DNA from: Paraburkholderia ribeironis
Lineage (GTDB): Bacteria; Pseudomonadota; Gammaproteobacteria; Burkholderiales; Burkholderiaceae
NCBI RefSeq assembly: GCF_900019265.1
Contig: NZ_CYGX02000034.1
Span: 62,001 to 126,000 of the forward strand
Direction: 5' to 3'
Length of the DNA stretch: 64,000 bases
Numbering within the stretch: position 1 is the first letter of the stretch; each line of letters begins with the position of its first letter. This document shows positions 43,965 to 53,121 of this stretch, one piece after another. Under the pieces are notes generated by a model. It was not told the origin of the DNA. It saw only the letters and a program-made list of their open reading frames with translations, and ran no database searches. Position numbers and translations under genes: made by a program.

Positions 43965-45503
43965 ATGAGCGAGACATATCAGGACGAGACCCTGCACCGC
44001 GCGGCCAGCGCACGGGCGCTGACCCATTTCATCAATGGCAAGGTTCTCGATGGCACGAGCGGCCGCTTCGGCGATGTCTTCAATCCTGCGCTCGGCAGCG
44101 TGAGCGCGCGTGTGCCGCTGGCGAGCGTCGCCGAGGTCGACGCCGCAGTCGCCGCGGCGAGGGCCGCTTTTCCCGCATGGAGCGAAACCGCGCCGATCAA
44201 GCGGGCGCGCGTGTTGTTCAAGTTCAAGGAATTGCTAGATCGCCATCACGATGAGCTCGCCGAGCTGATCACGCGCGAACACGGCAAGGTGTTTTCGGAT
44301 GCGAAGGGCGAGGTGATGCGCGGTATCGAGATCGTCGAGTTCGCATGCGGCATTCCGAATCTGTTGAAGACCGACTTCACCGATCAGATCGGCGGAGGCA
44401 TCGACAACTGGAATCTGCGTCAGCCGCTCGGCGTAGTGGCTGGGATCACGCCGTTCAATTTCCCGATGATGGTGCCGTGCTGGATGTTTCCCGTCGCGAT
44501 CGCGTGCGGCAACACGTTCGTGCTGAAGCCGTCCGAACGCGATCCGTCAGCGTCGAACCGGCTCGCCGAATTGCTGAAGGAAGCGGGTCTGCCCGACGGT
44601 GTGTTCAATGTCGTGCATGGCGACAAGGTGGCGGTCGATGCACTGCTCGTGCATCCCGAAGTGAGTGCGTTGTCGTTTGTCGGTTCGACGCCGATTGCCC
44701 AATACATCTATACGGAAGGCACCAAACACGGCAAGCGCGTGCAGGCACTGGGCGGAGCGAAGAATCATCTGGTCGTGATGCCGGATGCCGATCTCGACCA
44801 GGCCGTCGATGCATTGATCGGCGCCGCATATGGTTCGGCAGGTGAGCGGTGCATGGCGATTTCGGTGGCGGTCGCGGTCGGACATATCGCCGATGAATTG
44901 ATCGAACGGCTGACGCCGCGCGTGAAGAGCCTGAAGATACTCGACGGGATGGAATCGGCGGCGGAGATGGGACCGTTGGTGACGGCGGTGCATCGCGACA
45001 AAGTGGTCGGGTATATCGACGCGGGTGTTGCGGCGGGCGCGAAGCTGGTGGTCGACGGACGCGGTCATCAGGTAGCCGGGCACGAGAAGGGCTTCTTTCT
45101 CGGCGGCAGCCTGTTCGACAATGTGTCGACCGACATGAAGATTTATCGCGAAGAGATTTTCGGGCCCGTGCTATGCGTGGTGCGTGTGCCGGATTTCGCG
45201 GCCGCTGTCGAGTTGATCAACGCCAACCAGTTTGCCAACGGCGTGTCGTTGTTCACGTCCGACGGTGGTATCGCGCGGGCTTTCTCGCGGCAGATCGAGA
45301 TCGGCATGGTGGGTATCAACGTGCCGATTCCGGTGCCGATGGCATGGCATTCGTTCGGCGGCTGGAAGAAGTCGCTGTTCGGCGATCATCACGCGTATGG
45401 TGAGGAAGGTGTGCGGTTTTACACGCGCTACAAGAGCATCATGCAGCGGTGGCCCGACAGTATCGCGAAGGGAGCCGAGTTTACGATGCCGGTCGCCAAA
45501 TAG
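43965..45503 (+). CDS. mmsA: Methylmalonate-semialdehyde dehydrogenase (CoA-acylating)
   Basis: CoA-dependent aldehyde dehydrogenase of 512 residues for valine and thymine catabolism: methylmalonate semialdehyde to propionyl-CoA. The catalytic Cys296 lies in GSAGERCMAIS; GITPFNFPMMVPCWMFP and FVLKPSERDPSA are typical of MmsA. GAGGCAAG precedes ATG 43965. Divergent LysR is the probable regulator. The GMC oxidoreductase gene lies downstream. Confidence 0.92.
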   Translation: MSETYQDETLHRAASARALTHFINGKVLDGTSGRFGDVFNPALGSVSARVPLASVAEVDAAVAAARAAFPAWSETAPIKRARVLFKFKELLDRHHDELAELITREHGKVFSDAKGEVMRGIEIVEFACGIPNLLKTDFTDQIGGGIDNWNLRQPLGVVAGITPFNFPMMVPCWMFPVAIACGNTFVLKPSERDPSASNRLAELLKEAGLPDGVFNVVHGDKVAVDALLVHPEVSALSFVGSTPIAQYIYTEGTKHGKRVQALGGAKNHLVVMPDADLDQAVDALIGAAYGSAGERCMAISVAVAVGHIADELIERLTPRVKSLKILDGMESAAEMGPLVTAVHRDKVVGYIDAGVAAGAKLVVDGRGHQVAGHEKGFFLGGSLFDNVSTDMKIYREEIFGPVLCVVRVPDFAAAVELINANQFANGVSLFTSDGGIARAFSRQIEIGMVGINVPIPVPMAWHSFGGWKKSLFGDHHAYGEEGVRFYTRYKSIMQRWPDSIAKGAEFTMPVAK

Positions 45504-45730
45504 TCCGGCGCGCGGTTCGACGTAGTTGCCTTCGGCGGCGCTCGAGGTCACTTCGAGTCGCTTCACGTGACTCCAGGTGGCCTTGAGCGTGCTTCACGCG
45601 GCGCAATGAAGGCATCGTTACCAACCCTCGCCGCGGGAACAGAAAGACACAAAAAAGCCAAACGCCGCGATCGCACGCTAACAATGCCAAACAACGCGAC
45701 TCGCGGGAAAAAAGCTTAGGAGACTGAATC

Positions 45731-47446
45731 ATGAGCCACACCGAAAGTACGCATGCGACTGCCCGGCGGCTGGAAGGCGAGTTCGACTACATCATCGTCG
45801 GCGCGGGAACGGCGGGTTGTGTGCTCGCCAATCGGCTGACCGAAGATCCGGAGATTCAGGTTCTGTTGCTGGAAGCGGGTGGCAAAGACGATTACCACTG
45901 GATTCACGTGCCGGTCGGCTACCTCTACTGCATTGGCAATCCGCGCACGGACTGGCTCTACAAGACGCAAGCGGAAGCCGGCCTGAACGGTCGCGTGCTG
46001 TCGTATCCACGCGGACGCGTATTGGGCGGCAGCTCGTCGATCAACGGCATGATCTATATGCGCGGCCAGCGTGAAGACTACGACGAATGGGCGCGCGTGA
46101 CCAACGACGCCTGCTGGTCCTGGGACGCGGTTCTACCCGTCTTCAAACGCAGCGAAGACCATCACGCGGGTGCGAACGAATCGCACGGCGCGGGTGGTCC
46201 GTGGCGCGTCGAAAAGCAACGCCTGAAGTGGAAGATTCTCGAAGAGTTCGCGCGAGCCGCGCAGCAGAACGGCATCCCCGCGACGGACGACTTCAATCGC
46301 GGCGACAACACCGGCGTCGGCTACTTCGATGTCAACCAGAAGCGCGGCATTCGCTGGAATGCGTCGAAAGCGTTTCTGCGTCCCGCACTCAAACGTCCGA
46401 ACCTGACGGTCATCACCGGCGCGCACACCCAGCGCGTCGTGTTCGAAGGACGCCGCTGCACCGGCGTCGAATATCGCGGCGATAACGTCGACTATCTCGC
46501 CAAAGCCCGCTGCGAAGTCATTCTCAGTTCGGGCGCGGTCAACTCGCCGCAACTGCTCGAGCTGTCCGGCATCGGCAATGGCGCGCGTCTGCAAGAGCTG
46601 GGCATCGAGGTCGTCAACGATCTGTGCGGCGTCGGCGAAAATCTGCAGGACCATTTGCAATTGCGCATGGCCTATCAGGTGGACGGCGTACGCACGCTGA
46701 ATACGGCGTCCGCGCATTGGTGGGGCAAGCTGATGATCGGCGTGCAATACGCGCTCTTTCAAAGCGGCCCGATGTCGATGTCGCCGTCGCAACTCGGCGC
46801 GTTCGCCAAGTCCGATCCCGACGACCACTCGCTCACGCGTCCCGATCTCGAGTATCACGTGCAGCCGCTCTCGCTCGATCGCTTCGGCGAACCGCTGCAT
46901 CGGTTCAATGCGTTTACGGCGTCGGTGTGTCAGTTGCGGCCCACGTCACGCGGCAGCATACATATCGAATCCGCCGATCCGTCGGTACCGCCGTTGATCG
47001 CGCCGAACTATCTGTCCACCGACTATGACCGGCACGTTGCCGCCAACGCATTGCGTCTCACGCGCCGCATCGCTGCGGCGCCGGCGCTCGCGCGCTATCG
47101 GCCGCGGGAGATTCTGCCGGGCATCCAGTATCAAACTGAAGAAGAGCTGCAACGGGCCGCCGGCGCGGTTGGCACGACCATCTTCCATCCGGTCGGCACC
47201 TGCCGCATGGGCATGACCGACGATCCGGGCGCGGTGGTCGACAACCGGCTACGAGTTCTCGGAGTCGACGGACTGCGCGTGGTCGACGCCTCGGTTATGC
47301 CGAATATCACGTCGGGCAACACCAACTCACCAACCTTGATGATTGCCGAGCGCGCGAGCGACATGATCCGCGCAGATCGCCGTGCACGTGTGAGTGGCAG
47401 CGTTGCGCTGCAAAGCAGCCCGACTCCTTCGATGTCCGCCGTATGA
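45731..47446 (+). CDS. GMC-family FAD oxidoreductase (choline/alcohol dehydrogenase-like)
   Basis: GMC flavoenzyme of 571 residues. The dinucleotide motif IIVGAGTAGCVLANRL is near residue 20, GRVLGGSSSINGMIYMRG at about 95, and the C-terminal HPVGTCRMG plus SGNTNSPTLMIAERASDMI hold the catalytic His and Asn. TAGGAGAC precedes ATG 45731. Substrate is an alcohol; with mmsA upstream and an importer downstream a role in alcohol or amino-acid breakdown is possible but unproven. Choline is unlikely since no betaine genes are present. Confidence 0.88.
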   Translation: MSHTESTHATARRLEGEFDYIIVGAGTAGCVLANRLTEDPEIQVLLLEAGGKDDYHWIHVPVGYLYCIGNPRTDWLYKTQAEAGLNGRVLSYPRGRVLGGSSSINGMIYMRGQREDYDEWARVTNDACWSWDAVLPVFKRSEDHHAGANESHGAGGPWRVEKQRLKWKILEEFARAAQQNGIPATDDFNRGDNTGVGYFDVNQKRGIRWNASKAFLRPALKRPNLTVITGAHTQRVVFEGRRCTGVEYRGDNVDYLAKARCEVILSSGAVNSPQLLELSGIGNGARLQELGIEVVNDLCGVGENLQDHLQLRMAYQVDGVRTLNTASAHWWGKLMIGVQYALFQSGPMSMSPSQLGAFAKSDPDDHSLTRPDLEYHVQPLSLDRFGEPLHRFNAFTASVCQLRPTSRGSIHIESADPSVPPLIAPNYLSTDYDRHVAANALRLTRRIAAAPALARYRPREILPGIQYQTEEELQRAAGAVGTTIFHPVGTCRMGMTDDPGAVVDNRLRVLGVDGLRVVDASVMPNITSGNTNSPTLMIAERASDMIRADRRARVSGSVALQSSPTPSMSAV

Positions 47447-47739
47447 CAACGTGAGTAGGTAATGCGCGAGACATCGGCACGCATCGGTCATGTTTGCCGG
47501 CGCGATGTCTCGTGTGTTAGCCCGCACGGGCCGGGCGTCATCCACTAAGTGCAAATCCCAATGAATGCGCTGCATCATTGGCGCGACAATGGCAGCCATG
47601 CTGCGTGCCACGCCATGGACTATCGTCTGGATTGGTGCAGTACGCCAACGAGCGGCATGGGGGCCGCCGTCATAAAAAGACTCGCGGGGCTTTGCGCGGA
47701 AGATCGTAACGCTTCGCCTTACTCCGTATGGAAGGGAAC

Positions 47740-48519
47740 ATGATTCTCGGCGATACGATTCTCGAAACGCGTGGCCTTACCCGTGAGTTCAAAGGCTTCA
47801 TCGCCGTGAACGGTGTGAACCTGCGCGTGCGCCGTGGCTCGATCCATGCGCTGATCGGGCCGAATGGGGCGGGCAAGACCACCTGCTTCAATCTGCTCAC
47901 CAAATTCCTTGAACCTAGCGCGGGCCAGATCGTCTTCAACGGCGTCGACATCACGCAGGAACGTCCGGCGCAGATCGCGCGGCGCGGCATCATTCGTTCA
48001 TTTCAGATCTCCGCGGTGTTTCCGCATCTGACAGCATTGCAGAACGTGCGTGTCGGCTTGCAGCGCTCGCTCGGCACCGCGTTTCACTTCTGGAAGAGCG
48101 AACGCACGCTGCGCCAGCTCGATGACCGCGCGATGGATCTGCTCACCCAGGTCGGATTGACCGATTTCGCCGATATACCGACCGTCGAGCTTTCGTATGG
48201 CCGCAAGCGCGCATTGGAAATCGCCACCACGCTCGCGATGGAACCCGAGCTGATGCTGCTCGACGAACCGACGCAGGGCATGGGCCACGAAGACGTCGAC
48301 CGTGTCACGGCATTGATCAAGAAAGTCTCGAGCGGCCGCACGATCCTGATGGTCGAACACAACATGAATGTGATCGCCGGCATTTCCGACACGATCACCG
48401 TGCTGCAACGTGGCGAGGTGCTCGCCGAAGGCAACTACGTGGAAGTGTCGAAGAATCCGCTCGTGATGCAAGCCTATATGGGCAGCGCCGACGCGGCGCT
48501 CGCCGGAGCCCACGCATGA
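47740..48519 (+). CDS. HAAT-type ABC transporter ATP-binding protein (LivG-like)
   Basis: ATPase of 259 residues. Walker A GPNGAGKTTCFN near residue 39, signature LSYGRKRALEIATTLA, Walker B LMLLDEPTQGMG, and the switch His in VEHNM. The LivG-type insert with FQISAVFPHLTALQNV is present. ATG 47740 follows GGAAGGGAAC; ATG 47728 lacks a ribosome site. First gene of a five-gene importer (ATPases, binding protein, two permeases), overlapping the next by 4 bp. Confidence 0.9.
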   Translation: MILGDTILETRGLTREFKGFIAVNGVNLRVRRGSIHALIGPNGAGKTTCFNLLTKFLEPSAGQIVFNGVDITQERPAQIARRGIIRSFQISAVFPHLTALQNVRVGLQRSLGTAFHFWKSERTLRQLDDRAMDLLTQVGLTDFADIPTVELSYGRKRALEIATTLAMEPELMLLDEPTQGMGHEDVDRVTALIKKVSSGRTILMVEHNMNVIAGISDTITVLQRGEVLAEGNYVEVSKNPLVMQAYMGSADAALAGAHA

Positions 48520-49274
48520 ATACGATTGTCGAGCGCGAAGGCCTCGAAGTGAGCGGCTCGAGCGAAGCCGCGCCCGCGCTGGAGATCATGGGATTGCAGG
48601 CCTGGTACGGGGAATCCCATATCCTGCACGGCGTCGATCTCACGGTGAACCGCGGAGAAGTCGTCACGCTGCTTGGCCGCAACGGTGCGGGGCGCACTAC
48701 CACGCTACGCGCGATCATGGGACTGACGGGCCGGCGCACGGGTTCGATCCGTATCGGCGGACGCGAAACGATCAACTTGCCCACGCATCGCATCGCGCAC
48801 TGCGGGATCGGCTATTGCCCGGAAGAGCGCGGTATTTTTTCGAGCCTCTCGTGCGAGGAGAATTTGCTGTTGCCGCCGCCCATCGGCGACAAGGCGCATA
48901 TGATGTCGCTCGAAGAAATCTATGCGATGTTCCCCAATCTGCAGGAACGCCGCATGAGTCAGGGCACGCGGCTGTCGGGCGGCGAACAGCAGATGCTGGC
49001 AGTGGCGCGGATTCTGAGGACCGGCGCTAACCTGCTGCTGCTCGATGAAATCTCGGAAGGGCTGGCTCCCGTGATCGTGCAGGCGCTCGCGCGCATGATC
49101 ATCACGCTCAAGGCGCGCGGCTATACGATCGTGATGGTCGAACAGAATTTCCGCTTTGCCGCGCCGCTTGCCGATCGCTTCTATGTGATGGAGCACGGTG
49201 CGATCGTCGAGCACTTCGGGGCGAGCGAACTCGAAGGCAAGATGCCGGTGCTGCACGATTTACTGGGCGTATAA
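48516..49274 (+). CDS. HAAT-type ABC transporter ATP-binding protein (LivF-like), Walker A Arg
   Basis: ATPase of 252 residues, LivF type: LSGGEQQMLAVARIL signature, LLLLDEISEGLAP Walker B, VEQNF switch. The Walker A reads GRNGAGRTTT: the phosphate-binding Lys is Arg60. ABC dimers of this class need two ATP sites, so one site here may be weak. Overlaps the LivG-like gene by 4 bp. I recall similar Arg variants in related beta-proteobacterial importers, so this need not be a mutation. Confidence 0.88.
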   Translation: MNTIVEREGLEVSGSSEAAPALEIMGLQAWYGESHILHGVDLTVNRGEVVTLLGRNGAGRTTTLRAIMGLTGRRTGSIRIGGRETINLPTHRIAHCGIGYCPEERGIFSSLSCEENLLLPPPIGDKAHMMSLEEIYAMFPNLQERRMSQGTRLSGGEQQMLAVARILRTGANLLLLDEISEGLAPVIVQALARMIITLKARGYTIVMVEQNFRFAAPLADRFYVMEHGAIVEHFGASELEGKMPVLHDLLGV

Positions 49275-49327
49275 GGAAGCGTCCGGTTGCCTCTGAAAAC
49301 CACAAGCGAAGAAACCAGGAGACACGT

Positions 49328-50542
49328 ATGACAAAGAACCCACTCGCGCGGCTTGCTTCACTCTGTTTCGCGGTTGCCGCCGGCGCGGTGTTCACGATGG
49401 GCAGCGCACAAGCGGCCGAAGATGCCGTGAAGATCGGCTTCATCACTGACATGTCGGGGCTGTACGCGGATATCGACGGGCCGGGGGGGCTCGAAGCGAT
49501 CCGCATGGCAATCGCTGACTTCGGCGGCAAGGTCAACGGCAAGCCGATCACGCTGGTGTACGCGGATCACCAGAACAAGGCCGACATCGCGGCGTCGCGT
49601 GCGCGCGAGTGGTTCGACCGCGATGGCGTCGACATGGTAATCGGCGGCACGAACTCGGCGACCGCGCTGTCGACGAACACCGTCGCGGGCGAGAAACACA
49701 AGGTGTATATCAGCATCGGTGCGGGCGCGGACACGCTCACCAACGAGCAGTGCACACCGTACACGATCCACTATGCATACGACACGACCGCGCTCGCCAA
49801 GGGCACAGGCTCGGCGGTGACGAAGCAGGGTGGCAAGACGTGGTACTTCCTGACGGCGGACTACGCATTCGGCAAGGCGCTCGAAAAGAACACGTCGGAC
49901 GTGGTGAAGGCGAATGGTGGTCAGGTGCTGGGCGCGGTGCGTCATCCGCTGTCGGCGTCGGACTTCTCATCATTCCTGCTGCAGGCGCAAGCGTCGAAGG
50001 CGCAAATTCTCGGCCTCGCCAATGCAGGCGGCGACACCATCAACTCGATCAAGGCTGCGAAGGAATTTGGCATCAACAAGACGATGAAGATCGCCGCACT
50101 GCTGGTGTTCATCAACGATATCCACAGCCTGGGCCTGGACACTACGCAAGGCCTGGTGCTGACCGACAGTTGGTACTGGAACAAGGACGCCGACACGCGC
50201 AAGTGGTCGCAGCGCTATTTCGACAAGACGAAGAAGATGCCGTCGAGCCTGCAGGCGGCCGATTACTCGGCAACCATGAACTACCTGAAGGCGGTACAGG
50301 CGGTTGGCTCGACGGATCCCGACAAGGTGATGGCGCAACTGAAGAAGACCAAGATCGACGACTTCTACGCGAAGGGCTACATCCGTCAGGACGGCAGCAT
50401 GATCCACGACATGTATCTGATGCAGGTGAAGACGCCGGCTGAATCCAAGGAGCCGTGGGACTACTACAAGATCACTGCGACTATTCCGGGCGAGCAGGCG
50501 TTTACGACCAAGGCGGAAACACGTTGTGCGTTGTGGAAATAA
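49328..50542 (+). CDS. ABC importer periplasmic binding protein (LivK-like)
   Basis: Type I periplasmic binding protein of 404 residues. Signal peptide residues 1-29 (SAQA end), then VKIGFITDMSGLYADIDGPGG, the usual start of this family. Two Cys pairs are near residues 142 and 401. The ribosome site GGAGACA (49318-49324) matches one arm of the small RNA motif at 3045-3065. Substrate could be an amino acid, aromatic acid or urea-like amide; not decided. Confidence 0.9.
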   Translation: MTKNPLARLASLCFAVAAGAVFTMGSAQAAEDAVKIGFITDMSGLYADIDGPGGLEAIRMAIADFGGKVNGKPITLVYADHQNKADIAASRAREWFDRDGVDMVIGGTNSATALSTNTVAGEKHKVYISIGAGADTLTNEQCTPYTIHYAYDTTALAKGTGSAVTKQGGKTWYFLTADYAFGKALEKNTSDVVKANGGQVLGAVRHPLSASDFSSFLLQAQASKAQILGLANAGGDTINSIKAAKEFGINKTMKIAALLVFINDIHSLGLDTTQGLVLTDSWYWNKDADTRKWSQRYFDKTKKMPSSLQAADYSATMNYLKAVQAVGSTDPDKVMAQLKKTKIDDFYAKGYIRQDGSMIHDMYLMQVKTPAESKEPWDYYKITATIPGEQAFTTKAETRCALWK

Positions 50543-50748
50543 GCGGGGACTAAGCGTCTGAGGGCCTTGGTTCTGTCTATTCGCGCTGCGCCGGTCGGGT
50601 TGTCCGGCGCGCGCTGTGGGTAAGCAGGCCGATGGCCAACCGTTTCATACGCTGTGCACGATGGGCGCTGTTGCCGCCCGTCGCGTGTCGGCTGGATCGT
50701 GCGTGACCGATCTCACCTTGGCGATGGCTTCAGGGGTTAAGGGCTTCA

Positions 50749-51633
50749 ATGGATATCTTTGGCGTTCCGCTACCGGCAATGCTGAGCCAGCTGCTGCTGG
50801 GGCTCGTGAACGGCTCGTTCTACGCGATTCTGAGTCTCGGGCTGGCAGTGATCTTCGGCTTGCTCAACGTGATCAACTTCGCGCATGGCGCGCTGTTCAT
50901 GCTCGGCGCGATGCTCGCGTGGATGGGGCTGTCGTACTTCGGGTTGCCGTACTGGGTGATGCTGGTGCTGGCGCCCTTGATCGTGGGGCTATTCGGCGTC
51001 GCGATCGAACGCTCGATGCTGCGCTGGCTCTACAAGCTCGATCACCTGTATGGCCTGCTGCTGACCTTCGGACTCACACTGGTCGTCGAAGGCGTATTCC
51101 ATTCGATCTACGGTTCGTCGGGCCAGCCGTACGACGTGCCGTCGGCGCTCGCAGGCGCAACCAATCTCGGCTTCATGTTTCTCCCTAACTACCGTGCGTG
51201 GGTCGTCGTCGCATCGCTCGCGGTCTGCTTCGCTACGTGGTTCGTGATCGAGAAGACGCGCCTCGGGGCTTACCTGCGCGCGGGCACCGAGAACCCGAAA
51301 CTGGTCGAGGCATTCGGCATCAACGTGCCGCGGATGATCACGCTGACCTATGGCTTCGGCGTCGCGCTGGCGGCGTTTGCCGGCGTGCTGGCCGCGCCGG
51401 TCATTCAGGTCTCGCCACTGATGGGCCAGCCGATGATCATCACCGTGTTCGCGGTGGTCGTGATCGGCGGGATGGGGTCGATCATGGGCTCGATTCTCAC
51501 CGGCCTGATGCTCGGCGTGATCGAAGGGCTGACGCGCGTGTTTTATCCGGAAGCGTCGGCGACCGTCGTCTTCGTGATCATGGCGCTGGTGTTGCTCGTT
51601 CGCCCGGCGGGTCTGTTCGGCAAGGAAAAATGA
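50749..51633 (+). CDS. HAAT-type ABC permease (LivH-like)
   Basis: Permease of 294 residues with about 8 membrane helices. GLVNGSFYAILSLGLAVIFGLLNVINFAHGALFMLGA is the LivH hallmark; ENPKLVEAFGINVPRMITLTYGFG is the EAA-like coupling region. AAGGG precedes ATG 50749. It overlaps the LivM-like gene by 4 bp. Confidence 0.9.
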   Translation: MDIFGVPLPAMLSQLLLGLVNGSFYAILSLGLAVIFGLLNVINFAHGALFMLGAMLAWMGLSYFGLPYWVMLVLAPLIVGLFGVAIERSMLRWLYKLDHLYGLLLTFGLTLVVEGVFHSIYGSSGQPYDVPSALAGATNLGFMFLPNYRAWVVVASLAVCFATWFVIEKTRLGAYLRAGTENPKLVEAFGINVPRMITLTYGFGVALAAFAGVLAAPVIQVSPLMGQPMIITVFAVVVIGGMGSIMGSILTGLMLGVIEGLTRVFYPEASATVVFVIMALVLLVRPAGLFGKEK

Positions 51634-52604
51634 TGCAGAGAAAAATGCTCTACGGTCTGTTGCTGATCGTGCTGCTCGCGGTACCGGTGCTCGGCATCTA
51701 TCCGCTCTTCGTGATGAAGGTGCTGTGCTTCGCGCTATTTGCAGCGGCGTTCAATCTGCTGATCGGCTACACCGGTCTGCTGTCGTTCGGCCATGCGATG
51801 TTTCTCGCTTCGGCCGGCTATGTCGCCGGCTATGCGATGCAGACGCTCGGCTTCTCGCCGGAACTGGGCGTATTGGCCGGCACCGCGACGGCCACGCTGC
51901 TTGGCCTGATCGTCGGCTTTTTCGCGATTCGTCGGCAGGGTATCTACTTCGCGATGGTGACGCTGGCGCTCGCGCAGATGGTCTACTTCGTATTCCTGCA
52001 AGCGCCGTTCACGCATGGCGAGGATGGACTGCAAGGGGTGCCGCGCGGCAAGCTGTTCGGTGTGCTCGATCTGTCGTCGGACGTGGCGTTGTATTTCGTC
52101 GTGCTGGTCGTGATGGTGCTGGCCTTCCTGCTGATCGTTCGAATCGTGCACTCGCCGTTCGGACAGGTGCTGGTCGCGATCAAGGAAAACGAGCCGCGGG
52201 CGGTGTCGCTCGGCTACGATACGGATCGCTTCAAGTTGCTCGCGTTCATTCTGTCGGCGGGGCTTGCCGGCCTCGCGGGTTCGCTCAAGGTGCTGGTGCA
52301 GGGCTTCGAAACGCTGAGCGACGCGTACTGGACCATGTCCGGTCTGGTGATCCTGATGACGCTCGTCGGCGGCATGGGCACGTTGTTCGGACCTCTGCTC
52401 GGCGCCGCGTTGATCGTCGCGCTGGAAGACCGGCTCGGCGATATCGGCGCAGCGCTGGCCGCGACGACCGGCATCGAATGGTTCCGCTCGCTGGGCGAGT
52501 CGGTGACGATCGTGACCGGCGTGATCTTCATTGCGTGCGTGCTGGCGTTCCGACGCGGTATCGTCGGCGAGATCGTCGCGCGAGTGCGGCCGCTGCGAGC
52601 CTGA
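51630..52604 (+). CDS. HAAT-type ABC permease (LivM-like)
   Basis: Permease of 324 residues with about 8-9 helices. FNLLIGYTGLLSFGHAMFLASAGY is the LivM signature; NEPRAVSLGYDTDRFKLLAFILSAGLAGLAG is the coupling loop. Start ATG 51630 overlaps the LivH-like stop (ATGA), with AAGGAAAA just before. Last gene of the first importer. Confidence 0.9.
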   Translation: MMQRKMLYGLLLIVLLAVPVLGIYPLFVMKVLCFALFAAAFNLLIGYTGLLSFGHAMFLASAGYVAGYAMQTLGFSPELGVLAGTATATLLGLIVGFFAIRRQGIYFAMVTLALAQMVYFVFLQAPFTHGEDGLQGVPRGKLFGVLDLSSDVALYFVVLVVMVLAFLLIVRIVHSPFGQVLVAIKENEPRAVSLGYDTDRFKLLAFILSAGLAGLAGSLKVLVQGFETLSDAYWTMSGLVILMTLVGGMGTLFGPLLGAALIVALEDRLGDIGAALAATTGIEWFRSLGESVTIVTGVIFIACVLAFRRGIVGEIVARVRPLRA

Positions 52605-52846
52605 CGCGTGAAGCGTACTGAGACGCGCAATTGATTCGGTGTCCGATGTAATTGGGCGACTCTGAGCAAGCGGATGCCGCGAGGTGGCTGAGCGATGCAG
52701 GGCGTCTACCCGTTGCCGGAATACGCCCCAATTCGGTGCCGCAGTGCACCACTAGGGTAATTGCTAGTTGTAGCAGGATAAGTGCTCGTTTAATCTTCAC
52801 CCAGTTCTGATGCACCACGAATTTGCAGGTGGAGAACGAGGAGACA

Positions 52847-52921
52847 ATGAGGCACTCAGTGCCCAGACGAAAGCGCTGTTGGATTGATATCCAACAGCGC
52901 TTTTTATTTGTGCTTCCATAA
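52847..52921 (+). CDS. Possible 24-residue leader peptide or gene remnant
   Basis: ATG 52847 follows GAGGAGACA, an excellent ribosome site, and reads 24 codons (MRHSVPRRKRCWIDIQ..., ending VLP) to TAA. The terminator stem 52871-52902 lies wholly inside it, so ribosomes on this ORF would open the hairpin. It may be a leader peptide for the binding-protein gene at 53122, or the decayed start of an older binding-protein gene. Its ribosome site is nearly complementary to the small RNA at 3003-3066. Confidence 0.35.
   Translation: MRHSVPRRKRCWIDIQQRFLFVLP
52871..52907 (+). terminator. Strong terminator between the importers
   Basis: AAGCGCTGTTGGAT (52871-52884), loop TGAT, ATCCAACAGCGCTT (52889-52902), then a T-rich tract. 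A perfect 14-bp stem. It is 267 bp after the LivM-like stop. Confidence 0.85.
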
Positions 52922-53064
52922 AGCGCCATTTCAATTTCCTGCTAATTCGGTGCCTCTTTTTTATATCGCCGTCAATCCGTAATCCCCTACGTCCCAAGCC
53001 TGCAAAAAGCTTGCAGCACAAGGCTTTCGTCGGCTAAACTCGGCATTCGCCGACCACTCGGTCG

Positions 53065-53090
53065 GGATTTAAATTCACGGATTTAAATTC
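53065..53090 (+). repeat. Direct repeat GGATTTAAATTC
   Basis: Two copies with start-to-start spacing of 14 bp, ending 31 bp before ATG 53122. ATTTAAAT is itself palindromic, so these may be paired operator sites or an AT-rich upstream element. Confidence 0.5.
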
Positions 53091-53121
53091 GATTGAATAA
53101 CGGGGTAGACAGAGGAGCAGG

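Larger units (their letters stand above)
52605..53121 (+). other. Intergenic region between the two ABC importers
   Basis: 517 bp. Contents: ATTCGGTG repeated at 52634, 52731 and 52944 (the last two as AATTCGGTGCC); a 24-codon ORF with a strong ribosome site (52847-52921); a strong terminator inside it (52871-52907); an inverted repeat CTGCAA/TTGCAG (53000-53016); and a direct repeat GGATTTAAATTC (53065-53076 and 53079-53090) just upstream of the next gene. Confidence 0.6.

Noticed and set aside
45562..45570. Third parS site
   Set aside because: Only TTCACGTGA matches; the outer bases of the 16-bp consensus differ on both sides.
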